Program-made: the position numbers and the translations under genes
Part shown: in pieces, positions 4,229 to 11,488 of the stretch
Position numbering within the stretch: the first letter of the stretch is position 1
Layout: the number at the start of each line of letters is the position of its first letter
From: Bacteroidota bacterium
GTDB taxonomy: Bacteria > Bacteroidota > Bacteroidia > Bacteroidales > UBA1402
Assembly (NCBI GenBank): GCA_030706285.1
Contig: JAUZOU010000058.1
Location: 1 to 11,488 of the forward strand
Length of the DNA stretch: 11,488 bases
Direction of reading: 5' to 3'
Notes under the pieces: model-generated
Told to the model about the DNA's origin: nothing
The model's input: the letters and a program-made list of their open reading frames with translations, nothing else
Databases searched by the model: none

Positions 4229-6931
4229 ATGTTGAAAGCTGTCGCAGTAATGAGTATTCTGTTGTTTCTTGTGTCATCCTTACAGGCAGCTGATCAAAAC
4301 GGACTAATGGTCAAGCTGCTCAATGACAAGAAAAAAGAAATAGAGTCAGGGGCTACTTCGAATGTGCTTTTCATGTTTACCAATCAGGCAGATACCGAAA
4401 AGGTAGTCCATTTCAGATTGAACTTGCCAGATGACAACTGGAAGCAAATGACGGAAGGAAATTCGATTCAGATCGAACAACATTCAAGTTTGAACAAAAT
4501 CATCAGCATTCATGTGCCGGACAACGTCAGGGCCGGTGACTATTCGGTCAGACTGGAAACGTTTGAACAGCCGGGAACAGCTCCTTTTGCGACAATCAAT
4601 ATACCAATTAATGTAAAACCCCGGTATGAAATTCGCATCGACAAGCAAAAAGCACCCACTTACTTGTTTTCCGGCGATACACTAACGGTCAGGTTTTTAA
4701 TTCAGAATCTTTCAAACATTGAGGTCACCATAACGGCCACCGTTATCAATGGTGGGGTCTCGAAAGTCAGTTACCTGAACATTCCTAAGGATTCTGCCAT
4801 CTATCTAAACGAATTGGTTTCTGTCAGAAAAGACCTCAACCAATATACCCAACAGCATGTCACATTGATCGCCTCTGTAAAAGACAGGCCAGAAACGGCG
4901 TGTACTTGTGGTTATTTGTTTGATGTGCTGCCTTCAGGAAATGAGACATTTGATGGATACAACCGTTTTCCGGTCGCAGTTTCCGGAATACTTTCCAGTA
5001 GTAATCGATGGGGTGAAAGAGCCTACAGTACAATGTACGATATACGAGGCAGTGGACTGTTGAATGAATCTGGCAAGCAGAAACTGGAGTTTCATCTTCG
5101 GGGACCAGACCGGCGAGGGAACCCACTTTTCGGCTTGAACGACGAGTATTATCTTATATATAACTCGCCTCATGTCGAATGTCTTATCGGCGATAACAAT
5201 TATCAACTATCCGATTTAACAGAGTCTTCCAGAAATGGTCGTGGCATTAAATTTCAGTACAATGCCGGCAGGCTTTCTCTTGGTTCATTTTATGATAATC
5301 CAAGGTATTATCTGGGAATCAAACAAGTCTATGCGGCTTATTCGGCCTGTCAACTCAACAAAATGAGCAGCATTCGTGCGGGGTATTTGAGTAAAACAGA
5401 TACCGCCGGTTATGAGGCCCGGTTACTGACTGTTTCAGGTCTGGTTAAACCGTTTATCTGGGCATCAACAGAATTCGAACTGGCCGGCGGGCTTCAGGCT
5501 AATCAACGAACCAACGCATATAAAGTATCCGTTTCGGTTTCACCTTCATTTTTTACATCTCATTTTAACTATACCTATGCCGACAAAGGGTTCCCTGGGT
5601 TTATAACCAATTCAAAACGGTTGTCTTCAGGGGTGACCATCAATTTGAAACGCAAATTCAGCTTATCCGCGAATTATGATTTGAACTATGCCAATCTGGC
5701 ACTGGATACGCTTTATGTCAATGCTCCATTCAGCAAAAATCTGAATACCACGGTTTTATATCGAATCAGTCCGAATAACACGATTTGTCTTGGGGCCTAT
5801 TCTCTCGGTTTTGAAGATCGGGCTCCCAGACCGTTGTTCAATTACACCAAGCAATTTGGCCGGATCATCATGCAAAGCAAATTCCGGCGGTTGGAACTGA
5901 ATGTTCAGGGTGAACTGGGAAAGGTATGGAATTATCTTGGCAGAAAAGATGGTGATCTGACGGATTTCTGCAATGGGTACGTATCCTTGAATTATTTGTT
6001 CAACCGGACATTTATGGCTAACAGCTTTTTAAGTTACCAAGGTGGAAAACAATATCAGATAACCGGATTTGAGCGGTTTTATTATGGAGGATCACTGCAA
6101 GCCAATCTGAAAAAAGAAACCTTTGTGAGTTTGGATTATCAGAACAATTATGAGTTGAAAGATTATTACCGGGATCGTAGCCTTTTGTCTTTGCAACTGC
6201 ACAGTCAATTGTTGCCTCACCATGCAATCAGTCTAAGCACGAATTACAATCTGGTAAAAAACTCATTAAATCAGAAAGAGTTAAGCGTACAGCTACATTA
6301 CACGTATACAATCAATGTGCCGATCTCCAGGAAAAAGGATATTGGTAGCCTGAGTGGAAAAGTAGTTGGTGAGGCATTGAAAAAGACAGGAGGCATTCTT
6401 TTGAACCTGAACGGAAACAAGACATTAACTGATAAAAACGGTCATTTTAGCTATCCGATGCTGAAGGTTGGGACGTATGTTCTGGGTGTCGACGAATCGA
6501 GTTTAGGGCTGAATACGATCGTTGGGACTCCAGGACCTTATTTGATAACGATCGAACCTGGTAAGGTGACTCAATTCAATTTCACGTTGACACAAGCAGC
6601 CCAAGTTCAGGGGCGGCTGGTCATTCACGAGGATAAGACAACCGGACAGAAAGGCTATTATCCGGTTAAGGAGGAAATTGACAAGCTGATTATCGAGGCT
6701 TTCTGTGGCAACGAAGTCTTCAGGACATTGACTTCCAGAGAGGGCACCTTTACGTTTAGTGACCTGAGGCCTGGCGTCTGGCATATCAGGGTCTATCCAA
6801 ACGGCATTCCGGAAGGATATAAACTTGTTACAGGTCAGTTTAACCTAAATCTGACACCTGGCAAAGAAGAAAAGATCGATGTTGTTGTGCAAAAGGAAAA
6901 CAGACAAATCAGATTTCAGACTAAATTTTAA
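4229..6931 (+). CDS. Usher-like outer-membrane beta-barrel with Ig-like ends
   Basis: A 900-residue exported protein with a signal peptide (residues 1-20, LVSSLQA|A). Domains read as follows. About 22-130 and 131-235 are two Ig-like domains of the NEW3/COG1470 kind (RAGDYSVRLE, FSGDTLTVRFLIQNLSN). About 245-695 is a long run of alternating, aromatic-bordered strands typical of an outer-membrane barrel, opening with GDNNYQLSDLTESSRNGRGI. About 706-787 is a carboxypeptidase-regulatory/CnaB-like domain (GSLSGKVVG, DKNGHFSYPMLKVGTY). About 791-890 is a second such domain (REGTFTFSDLRPGVWHIRVY). This order, N-terminal beta domain(s), barrel, two C-terminal beta domains, and the length mirror PapC/FimD ushers, although I see no clear plug domain and no classical usher signature. 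It starts 30 bases after the chaperone-like gene and ends 14 bases before subunit 4. SusC/TonB-type function is unlikely because the regulatory-like domain is C-terminal. Secretion or assembly of the small subunits is inferred. Confidence 0.68.
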   Translation: MLKAVAVMSILLFLVSSLQAADQNGLMVKLLNDKKKEIESGATSNVLFMFTNQADTEKVVHFRLNLPDDNWKQMTEGNSIQIEQHSSLNKIISIHVPDNVRAGDYSVRLETFEQPGTAPFATINIPINVKPRYEIRIDKQKAPTYLFSGDTLTVRFLIQNLSNIEVTITATVINGGVSKVSYLNIPKDSAIYLNELVSVRKDLNQYTQQHVTLIASVKDRPETACTCGYLFDVLPSGNETFDGYNRFPVAVSGILSSSNRWGERAYSTMYDIRGSGLLNESGKQKLEFHLRGPDRRGNPLFGLNDEYYLIYNSPHVECLIGDNNYQLSDLTESSRNGRGIKFQYNAGRLSLGSFYDNPRYYLGIKQVYAAYSACQLNKMSSIRAGYLSKTDTAGYEARLLTVSGLVKPFIWASTEFELAGGLQANQRTNAYKVSVSVSPSFFTSHFNYTYADKGFPGFITNSKRLSSGVTINLKRKFSLSANYDLNYANLALDTLYVNAPFSKNLNTTVLYRISPNNTICLGAYSLGFEDRAPRPLFNYTKQFGRIIMQSKFRRLELNVQGELGKVWNYLGRKDGDLTDFCNGYVSLNYLFNRTFMANSFLSYQGGKQYQITGFERFYYGGSLQANLKKETFVSLDYQNNYELKDYYRDRSLLSLQLHSQLLPHHAISLSTNYNLVKNSLNQKELSVQLHYTYTINVPISRKKDIGSLSGKVVGEALKKTGGILLNLNGNKTLTDKNGHFSYPMLKVGTYVLGVDESSLGLNTIVGTPGPYLITIEPGKVTQFNFTLTQAAQVQGRLVIHEDKTTGQKGYYPVKEEIDKLIIEAFCGNEVFRTLTSREGTFTFSDLRPGVWHIRVYPNGIPEGYKLVTGQFNLNLTPGKEEKIDVVVQKENRQIRFQTKF

Positions 6932-6945
6932 TCCAAGAACATCCG

Positions 6946-7452
6946 ATGGTGAATCTGAAAAGCTATGTGACGTTGATGATCCTTTGCCTTTTTTCCATTG
7001 AAGAGGGATGGGCTCAGTCACCCAGCAATCTGTCTGTTACAGACAGGCTCTCGATGACAGTCAATTTGGCTGGAGCAGTGGCTTCAGGTATGAACAAGGA
7101 AGTCGTTATTGACAGGTCTCAGTGGATCAATTACTCAGTAGAAATAAATCCTTCAGATCCAGCTGCCTCAATTTCGGTGGCAATCGGTTCGGGTACGCTT
7201 CCGTCAGGTATTGAAATTTTTCTGGAAGCAGACCGTGATAATGGACTTGGTTATGGAAAGGTGGGCCGCCCAACAGGCAAGGTCCGCCTAAGCAATACTC
7301 CAAGTGCATTGATAAATGACATCGGATCGAGTAGCACCGGACGTGGAAAACAACACGGACACCGATTAACCATGTCATCCATCGTTACTGATTATGCGCT
7401 GTTGCATTCCGGTGATTATACCCTGTACATTCAATATACGATCAGTCAATAA
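6946..7452 (+). CDS. Secreted beta-rich subunit 4, Cys-less paralogue inside the assembly operon
   Basis: A 168-residue exported protein with a signal peptide ending GWA|Q at residue 23. It aligns with the three upstream subunits: QWINYSVEIN, ISVAIGSGTLPSGIEIFLEA, a Gly-rich loop close to subunit 1 (GYGKVGRPTGKVRLS), INDIGSSSTGRGKQHGHRL, TDYALLHSG, and a final strand YTLYIQYTISQ. The conserved SCYTG Cys of the others is replaced by Ser, and the mature chain has no Cys. It is the shortest member and the only one placed inside the operon, 14 bases after the usher-like gene and 11 bases before gldM. That position fits a low-copy role such as a tip, initiator or anchor subunit that contacts the usher-like barrel or GldM. 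The role is inference; the paralogy is read from the sequence. Confidence 0.78.
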   Translation: MVNLKSYVTLMILCLFSIEEGWAQSPSNLSVTDRLSMTVNLAGAVASGMNKEVVIDRSQWINYSVEINPSDPAASISVAIGSGTLPSGIEIFLEADRDNGLGYGKVGRPTGKVRLSNTPSALINDIGSSSTGRGKQHGHRLTMSSIVTDYALLHSGDYTLYIQYTISQ

Positions 7453-7463
7453 AATCAGAAATA

Positions 7464-9077
7464 ATGGCCAGACATAAAGAAACCCCAAGACAAAAGTTGA
7501 TCAGTATGATGTATCTGGTACTGACAGCTATGCTGGCTTTGAATGTTTCAAGGGAGGTGATCAACGGCTATTCGGCAGTAAACGACAGTGTCCTGTCTAC
7601 CAATCAGAATCTTGTCCAGCAGCGCAGCAACGTATTGGCTAATTTTAAAAAGGAATATGCCTTAAACGAAATTGAGGTGAAGCCATTCCTGGAAAAGGCA
7701 AAAGTGGCCATCCGATTGTCAGCTGAAATGAGCTCCTATATAGCCAACCTGCGGGACGAACTAATTTCCGTTACTGAGCGGATTCCACTAGCAGAGGCCA
7801 GGCGTACCTCTTTCGGATCATTGAAGAAAAAAGACAATTATACGATTCCGACCAATTATCTGATTGGCAGCCTGGAAGACGGATCGGCCGGTAAAGCTCA
7901 GGAACTGAAACAAAAAATGATGACTTATCGTCGCCAAATGATGGCACTGATTAGTCCGAAATACCGCAAACAGTTAAAATTAGGGTTTGAAACAGACGAC
8001 AGGTATTTCGATGAAAACGGAAAGACGCAAAGTTGGGCCTTTCATTATTTTTATGACATTCCTTTGGCTGCCGATGTTACGATACTGAACAAATTCATTT
8101 CAGAAGTCAGTAATGCAGAACTGGAAGTGGTGAATGACCTGCTAAACGAAAGTATAGCAGAGGATTTTAAATATGATCGGATTGAGGCCAAAGTCCTGCC
8201 GAAAAGCAATTATTTATTTACCGGCGATCAGTATGAAGCGGAAGTGATTGTTGCCGCCTACGATACCAGCCATAGTCCAAGCCCGAGTGTGTTTGTTGCA
8301 CGGGGTATCGATTCATTGCCTGTTTCTCAGCGAAGCAAAGCAACGAGGATAGCCAGGGATCATGGACGATTGAAACTGAAAATTCCGGCTACCGGAGCAG
8401 GCTTGCAGAAATATGCCGGATTCGTGAGCGTACCGACCAACTCCGGTAGAGAACGGACGTATCATTTCAGCGGTGAGTACTTTGTCGCTCAGCCCTCCAT
8501 GACAGTATCGGCGACCAATATGAATGTGTTGTATATCGGTGTGAACAATCCTTTGTCTATCTCGGTTCCTGGAATACCCAAGGAGGCAATTTCACCGGCA
8601 ATTTCTGCCGGAACGCTTCGGCAAAATCGAAGTAATGGCGGATGGATAGCAACTGTTCCTGCCGGTTGCCAGCAGGCGACCATAGCTGTCTCCGCCAGAA
8701 TAAACGGGACAATGAGGCGAATAGGGACCGAGGTTTTCAGAGTAAAAAAACTGCCTGATCCTGATCCCTATATCATAGGCAATAAAGATGAATATGTCAG
8801 CCGTAATAATTTAATTGCTGCAGGGAAGATTATCGCCAGAATGCCGGCCGACTTTGAATTCGATTATTCTTTTCAGGTGGTTTCATTCAAGATGTCAATG
8901 CAACGAGGCTTTAATGTCTATCATTACGATGCTCAAGGGGAGAAATTAACGGCTGAAATGATCCAACAGATCAAGAAAACCAACCGTGGGCAGGTGATCA
9001 TTTTTGAGGACATCGTTGTTCGTGGTCCTGAAGGGATAAACCGGAACCTGTCTCCGCTTTTCATAACGATTAAATGA
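7464..9077 (+). CDS. gldM: GldM/PorM motor-shaft protein, orphan copy
   Basis: A complete 537-residue GldM (family members are usually a little over 500). The N-terminus MARHKETPRQKLISMMYLVL matches the family's cytoplasmic tip and single transmembrane helix (about 13-30). It keeps Arg9, which sits at the interface with the GldL proton-channel glutamate in solved GldLM motors, and Tyr17. The rest fits the known order: helical D1 (about 36-225), then beta domains D2 (226-340), D3 (345-430, with VLYIGVNNPLSISVPGI and FRVKKLPDPDP) and D4 (430-537, with FEDIVVRGPEGINR). GldM spans the periplasm and transmits inner-membrane rotation to GldKN in type IX secretion. Here no gldK, gldL or gldN is adjacent. 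It is joined instead to the subunit and usher-like genes with an 11-base gap. It may serve this surface system using a GldL encoded elsewhere. The family call is firm; the alternative role is inference. Confidence 0.93.
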   Translation: MARHKETPRQKLISMMYLVLTAMLALNVSREVINGYSAVNDSVLSTNQNLVQQRSNVLANFKKEYALNEIEVKPFLEKAKVAIRLSAEMSSYIANLRDELISVTERIPLAEARRTSFGSLKKKDNYTIPTNYLIGSLEDGSAGKAQELKQKMMTYRRQMMALISPKYRKQLKLGFETDDRYFDENGKTQSWAFHYFYDIPLAADVTILNKFISEVSNAELEVVNDLLNESIAEDFKYDRIEAKVLPKSNYLFTGDQYEAEVIVAAYDTSHSPSPSVFVARGIDSLPVSQRSKATRIARDHGRLKLKIPATGAGLQKYAGFVSVPTNSGRERTYHFSGEYFVAQPSMTVSATNMNVLYIGVNNPLSISVPGIPKEAISPAISAGTLRQNRSNGGWIATVPAGCQQATIAVSARINGTMRRIGTEVFRVKKLPDPDPYIIGNKDEYVSRNNLIAAGKIIARMPADFEFDYSFQVVSFKMSMQRGFNVYHYDAQGEKLTAEMIQQIKKTNRGQVIIFEDIVVRGPEGINRNLSPLFITIK

Positions 9078-9269
9078 TGTCAAATAGACGGCGGATTGAG
9101 AAAGTATGGCAAAGCCACTCTGTTTTTTTAAGTAACCAGGTGATTATGTTAAGAAAATTGAATTTGATATTATAATTGAATTAAATGGTTAACTTGCAAA
9201 CCATTTTTATGGCTGAAACATGCTTTGCCAAGGGTATTTGGATCAGCCGATTACTGATAAATCTGTCAA
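9078..9269. other. Intergenic region between gldM and the adaptor genes
   Basis: This 192-base gap probably separates two transcription units. It holds a small TGGC/GCCA hairpin (9107-9117) followed shortly by T7 (9123-9129), and an AT-rich 8-pair hairpin AAATGGTT/AACCATTT (9183-9190 with 9199-9206) followed by TT. Either could be a weak terminator. TGGCAAAGC (9107-9115) also pairs with GCTTTGCCA (9222-9230). A TTTG at 9237-9240 and TAAATCTG at 9258-9265 loosely resemble -33 and -7 boxes, but the spacing is short and the start codon at 9270 is too close, so I do not call a promoter. Confidence 0.35.
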
Positions 9270-10589
9270 ATGAACCGTATCCGTGAGAAACATCGTAGGC
9301 TGGCCGGGCTATTGCTCGTGCTGTTGTTGCTGATGATGTTGGCCTTCCTTTCCTGTAAGAAGAAGACGGATACGTCATTATCGTTCATTCAGGTACATAA
9401 ATCCATTTTTGAAGATACATTAGTCGTTACGGGTGTCGTGCAGTCCGTTCAGTCCTACACGATGACTTGTCCGGAATATTTTGATGCCGAAGTGGTTTCT
9501 TTGATTAAGGATGGAACCATCGTCAAAGCCGGAGATGTTGTCTGCGTCCTTCAAAACCGGGAACTGGAAAACCAATATGAACAACTTCAACTGCAACGGG
9601 ACAATTTCCTGGCCAGCCTGAACAAGAGCAAAGCCGATCTAGCTATGCAATACGCCATGCTTGATGCACAGGTGAAAAGTATCAATGCCCAGACGGAAAT
9701 TGCCAACCTCGATTCCGTTCAATTACAATTCGCGTCACCGAAGGAAAAACGGATCAAAGAATTGGAGCTGCAGCAATCTGCCATTGAAAAGTCAAAGTTG
9801 GAAAAAAAGCTGAAGGCACTGGAGACCATTAATCAGTCACAAATCAGGAGTCTGGAACTACAATTGCAAGGATGGAACAACCGTATTCAAAGTTGCAAGG
9901 ACATGCTGAACCAGATGACCATCAAAGCGACTCAATCTGGTATGGCCATGAGAGCCATATCCTGGCAGTCAGGCAACGTGCTTCAGGAGGGTGACCAGGC
10001 ATGGGGCAGCATGCCATTGGTGAACATTCCCGACGTGTCCAGACTTAAGGTTACCATCACCGCTTCTGAAGCCGATTACAAACGCATGTCTTTAAAAGAC
10101 TCTGTAATGATCAGATTTCATTCGATGCCTGGAAATAAAGGTTGGGGAAGCATTACCAAGAAGGCACCGGTCGGTAAACCGGTCAAAGAGAAATCCAATG
10201 TGAAAACCTTTGAAGTGGAAGCGTCCATTGATCGTGCCAAGGTGTGGCCGAAACCGGGTTTGTCTGCCAGTTGCCAAGTGATGCTTCAACGTGTACCCAA
10301 TGTGATTGTCATACCGCAATTGGCTATTTATGATGCTGATTCGTTAAAAGTTGTCTATGTCAGGCATCCAAAGGGCTATGAAGAGCGTCAGGTACAGCTT
10401 GGAGCCGCGTCTCCAAACAATGCCGTTATTGTAAAAGGGCTGTCGGTCAACGAATGCATTTCATTGGCCAAACCGCCTGCCGAGGCCATTAAAAGTCATA
10501 CCAGGCTGCCGCGCTTAGTTAAGAAAAAAACATTGAAAAAGACTCATCCGGATGAAAAAACAGCTACCTCAGTTATATCCCGAAAGTAA
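9270..10589 (+). CDS. Periplasmic adaptor (membrane-fusion) lipoprotein, HlyD/MacA/RND type
   Basis: A 439-residue adaptor. The leader MNRIREKHRR, a long Leu-rich core and LSC|KKK with Cys29 indicate a lipoprotein anchored by its N-terminus. Residues about 50-95 form the first half of a biotinyl-lipoyl-like domain (VVTGVVQSVQSY, then IKDGTIVKAGDVV). Residues about 97-215 are a long Gln/Leu/Lys-rich coiled-coil hairpin. The second lipoyl half and beta-barrel follow (MTIKATQSGMAM, VNIPDVSRLKVTITASEAD, WPKPGLSASCQVML), with a membrane-proximal domain (NVIVIPQLAIYD) and a Lys-rich tail from about 412. Such adaptors bridge an inner-membrane ABC or RND pump to an outer-membrane TolC-like channel. 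The pump and its substrate lie outside the window. A second, related adaptor starts 21 bases later. A link to the upstream surface system is possible but not shown. Confidence 0.85.
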   Translation: MNRIREKHRRLAGLLLVLLLLMMLAFLSCKKKTDTSLSFIQVHKSIFEDTLVVTGVVQSVQSYTMTCPEYFDAEVVSLIKDGTIVKAGDVVCVLQNRELENQYEQLQLQRDNFLASLNKSKADLAMQYAMLDAQVKSINAQTEIANLDSVQLQFASPKEKRIKELELQQSAIEKSKLEKKLKALETINQSQIRSLELQLQGWNNRIQSCKDMLNQMTIKATQSGMAMRAISWQSGNVLQEGDQAWGSMPLVNIPDVSRLKVTITASEADYKRMSLKDSVMIRFHSMPGNKGWGSITKKAPVGKPVKEKSNVKTFEVEASIDRAKVWPKPGLSASCQVMLQRVPNVIVIPQLAIYDADSLKVVYVRHPKGYEERQVQLGAASPNNAVIVKGLSVNECISLAKPPAEAIKSHTRLPRLVKKKTLKKTHPDEKTATSVISRK

Positions 10590-10610
10590 GTATAAATTAA
10601 TTAGCAGTAT

Positions 10611-11488
10611 ATGAAACACAGCGTTCGAACCGGTTCTTTGATGCGACAGCCGTTATATTGTCTGTTGATGTTGCTGATGCTGTCCTGTGGAAAAAAAGAA
10701 ACCCAGGAAGTACCAGTCTGCAAGGTAAAGAACGGAACCCTTTATTTGGACGTGTTTGAAAATGGAGAAGTCCAGGCCATCAAGTCCATCAATATCTCAT
10801 CCCCGAATATTTCATGGAGATACGGATCGTTGAAAATCTCTCAACTGGTGAAAGACGGGAGCGAAGTTAAAGCCGGTGACGTTGTGGCCATATTCGACCC
10901 TTCGGAAGTCAAGAAGGCCATCGTTGAGGCCGATGCCGAACTGGAAATGAATAAGGCGGAACTGGTTAAGTTGAAAGCACAGCATCAATCCGATCTGGAA
11001 GGCCTGAAAGCTGATTACGAAGTGACCCGTCTGTCACAGGAAATCTCGAAGATTCAATTCGAATCAGCCAGCTATGAAGCGGATATCAAACGGAAAGAGA
11101 TTAAACTGAATCTGGAAAAAGCCAACATTGCGCTTGAACGGGCGAAAGAGCAGATCAACAATACCATCAAAATCCAGCGGGAGGAAATCAGACAAAAGGA
11201 GCTGTCCATTCAGCAGGATGAGAACAAGCTTAAAGAAGCCAACGAAACGCTGAGCAAGTTGTCCCTCATTTCACCGTCAAACGGGATCGCTATCATCAAT
11301 AAAAACTGGAGTACAGGTAATAAGTTTCAGGTGGGAGAACAAACCTGGACAGGCTTTCCACTCATTCAGTTGCCGGATATGTCCACGCTGAAAGCTGTCG
11401 TGCAGATCAATGAAGTGGATGTATCGAAAATTACAAAGGGCATGCACGTCCAGATTAAGCCGGATGCTTTTTCAGACAGTGTCTATGC
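10611..11488 (+). CDS. Second periplasmic adaptor lipoprotein (partial, runs off the edge)
   Basis: The frame is open from ATG 10611 to the window end (292 codons seen). A leader of about 25 residues ends MLSC|GKK, so Cys26 is the likely lipid-modified residue. The lipoyl half-motif QLVKDGSEVKAGDVVAIFDP lies at about 78-97. A long Lys/Glu/Leu-rich coiled coil spans about 98-215. The second lipoyl half follows (LSLISPSNGIAIIN, 217-230), then the barrel domain LIQLPDMSTLKAVVQINEVD (251-270). It is paralogous to the preceding gene: the same segments appear there as VNIPDVSRLKVTITASEADY. The 21-base gap indicates one operon. Tandem adaptors usually precede an ABC permease of the MacB/FtsX kind or other pump genes, which would lie beyond the window. 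Substrate unknown. Confidence 0.83.
   Translation, partial: MKHSVRTGSLMRQPLYCLLMLLMLSCGKKETQEVPVCKVKNGTLYLDVFENGEVQAIKSINISSPNISWRYGSLKISQLVKDGSEVKAGDVVAIFDPSEVKKAIVEADAELEMNKAELVKLKAQHQSDLEGLKADYEVTRLSQEISKIQFESASYEADIKRKEIKLNLEKANIALERAKEQINNTIKIQREEIRQKELSIQQDENKLKEANETLSKLSLISPSNGIAIINKNWSTGNKFQVGEQTWTGFPLIQLPDMSTLKAVVQINEVDVSKITKGMHVQIKPDAFSDSVY

Noticed and set aside
4860..5206. Overlapping minus-strand frames of 88-90 codons inside the usher-like gene
   Set aside because: They lie opposite a well-supported coding region, lack domain or signal features, and look like antisense shadows.
4229..6931. Barrel as a SusC/TonB-dependent receptor
   Set aside because: No N-terminal plug or TonB box is visible, and the carboxypeptidase-regulatory-like domains lie at the C-terminus, the opposite of SusC.
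7464..9077. Reading the GldM gene as proof of a local type IX secretion locus
   Set aside because: gldK, gldL and gldN are absent on both sides, and the flanking genes belong to other families.

Overview
The window looks like chromosomal DNA from a Bacteroidota (Cytophaga-Flavobacterium-Bacteroides) organism. The evidence is a GldM protein, found only in this phylum, a Bacteroidota-style SerB N-terminus, several exported proteins whose mature form would begin with Gln, a TAnnTTTG-type promoter element, and little Shine-Dalgarno signal. I cannot assign a genus.

Layout. Positions 1-157 (minus strand) hold the start of serB. Positions 158-717 have no convincing gene but do contain inverted repeats and a promoter-like element. 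A 61-residue secreted peptide gene (718-903) is followed by a dense stack of hairpins and terminators (909-1111). Three paralogous exported beta-rich proteins of about 190 residues then lie in tandem on the plus strand (1231-3221) and end at a strong terminator (3304-3342). A compact operon-like run follows: a two-domain periplasmic chaperone-like protein (3404-4198), a 900-residue outer-membrane barrel with usher-like domain order (4229-6931), a fourth paralogue of the small protein (6946-7452), and a full-length orphan GldM (7464-9077). Gaps within this run are 30, 14 and 11 bases. After 192 bases come two tandem lipoprotein periplasmic adaptors of the HlyD/MacA/RND type (9270-10589 and 10611 to the edge), probably part of a separate export pump.

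Interpretation. The core (3404-9077 plus the subunit genes at 1231-3221) has the parts list of a chaperone-usher fibre system: several small secreted subunits, an Ig-like periplasmic protein, and an outer-membrane barrel flanked by periplasmic Ig-like domains. None of these is a recognisable member of the classical proteobacterial PapD/PapC/pilin families. The unusual addition is GldM, normally the periplasmic shaft of the proton-driven GldLM motor of type IX secretion and gliding. Here it has no gldK, gldL or gldN beside it and retains the motor-interface Arg9. The working hypothesis is a Bacteroidota surface-fibre or adhesin assembly machine coupled to a GldLM-type motor. The gene families and layout are read from the sequence; the joint function is inference.
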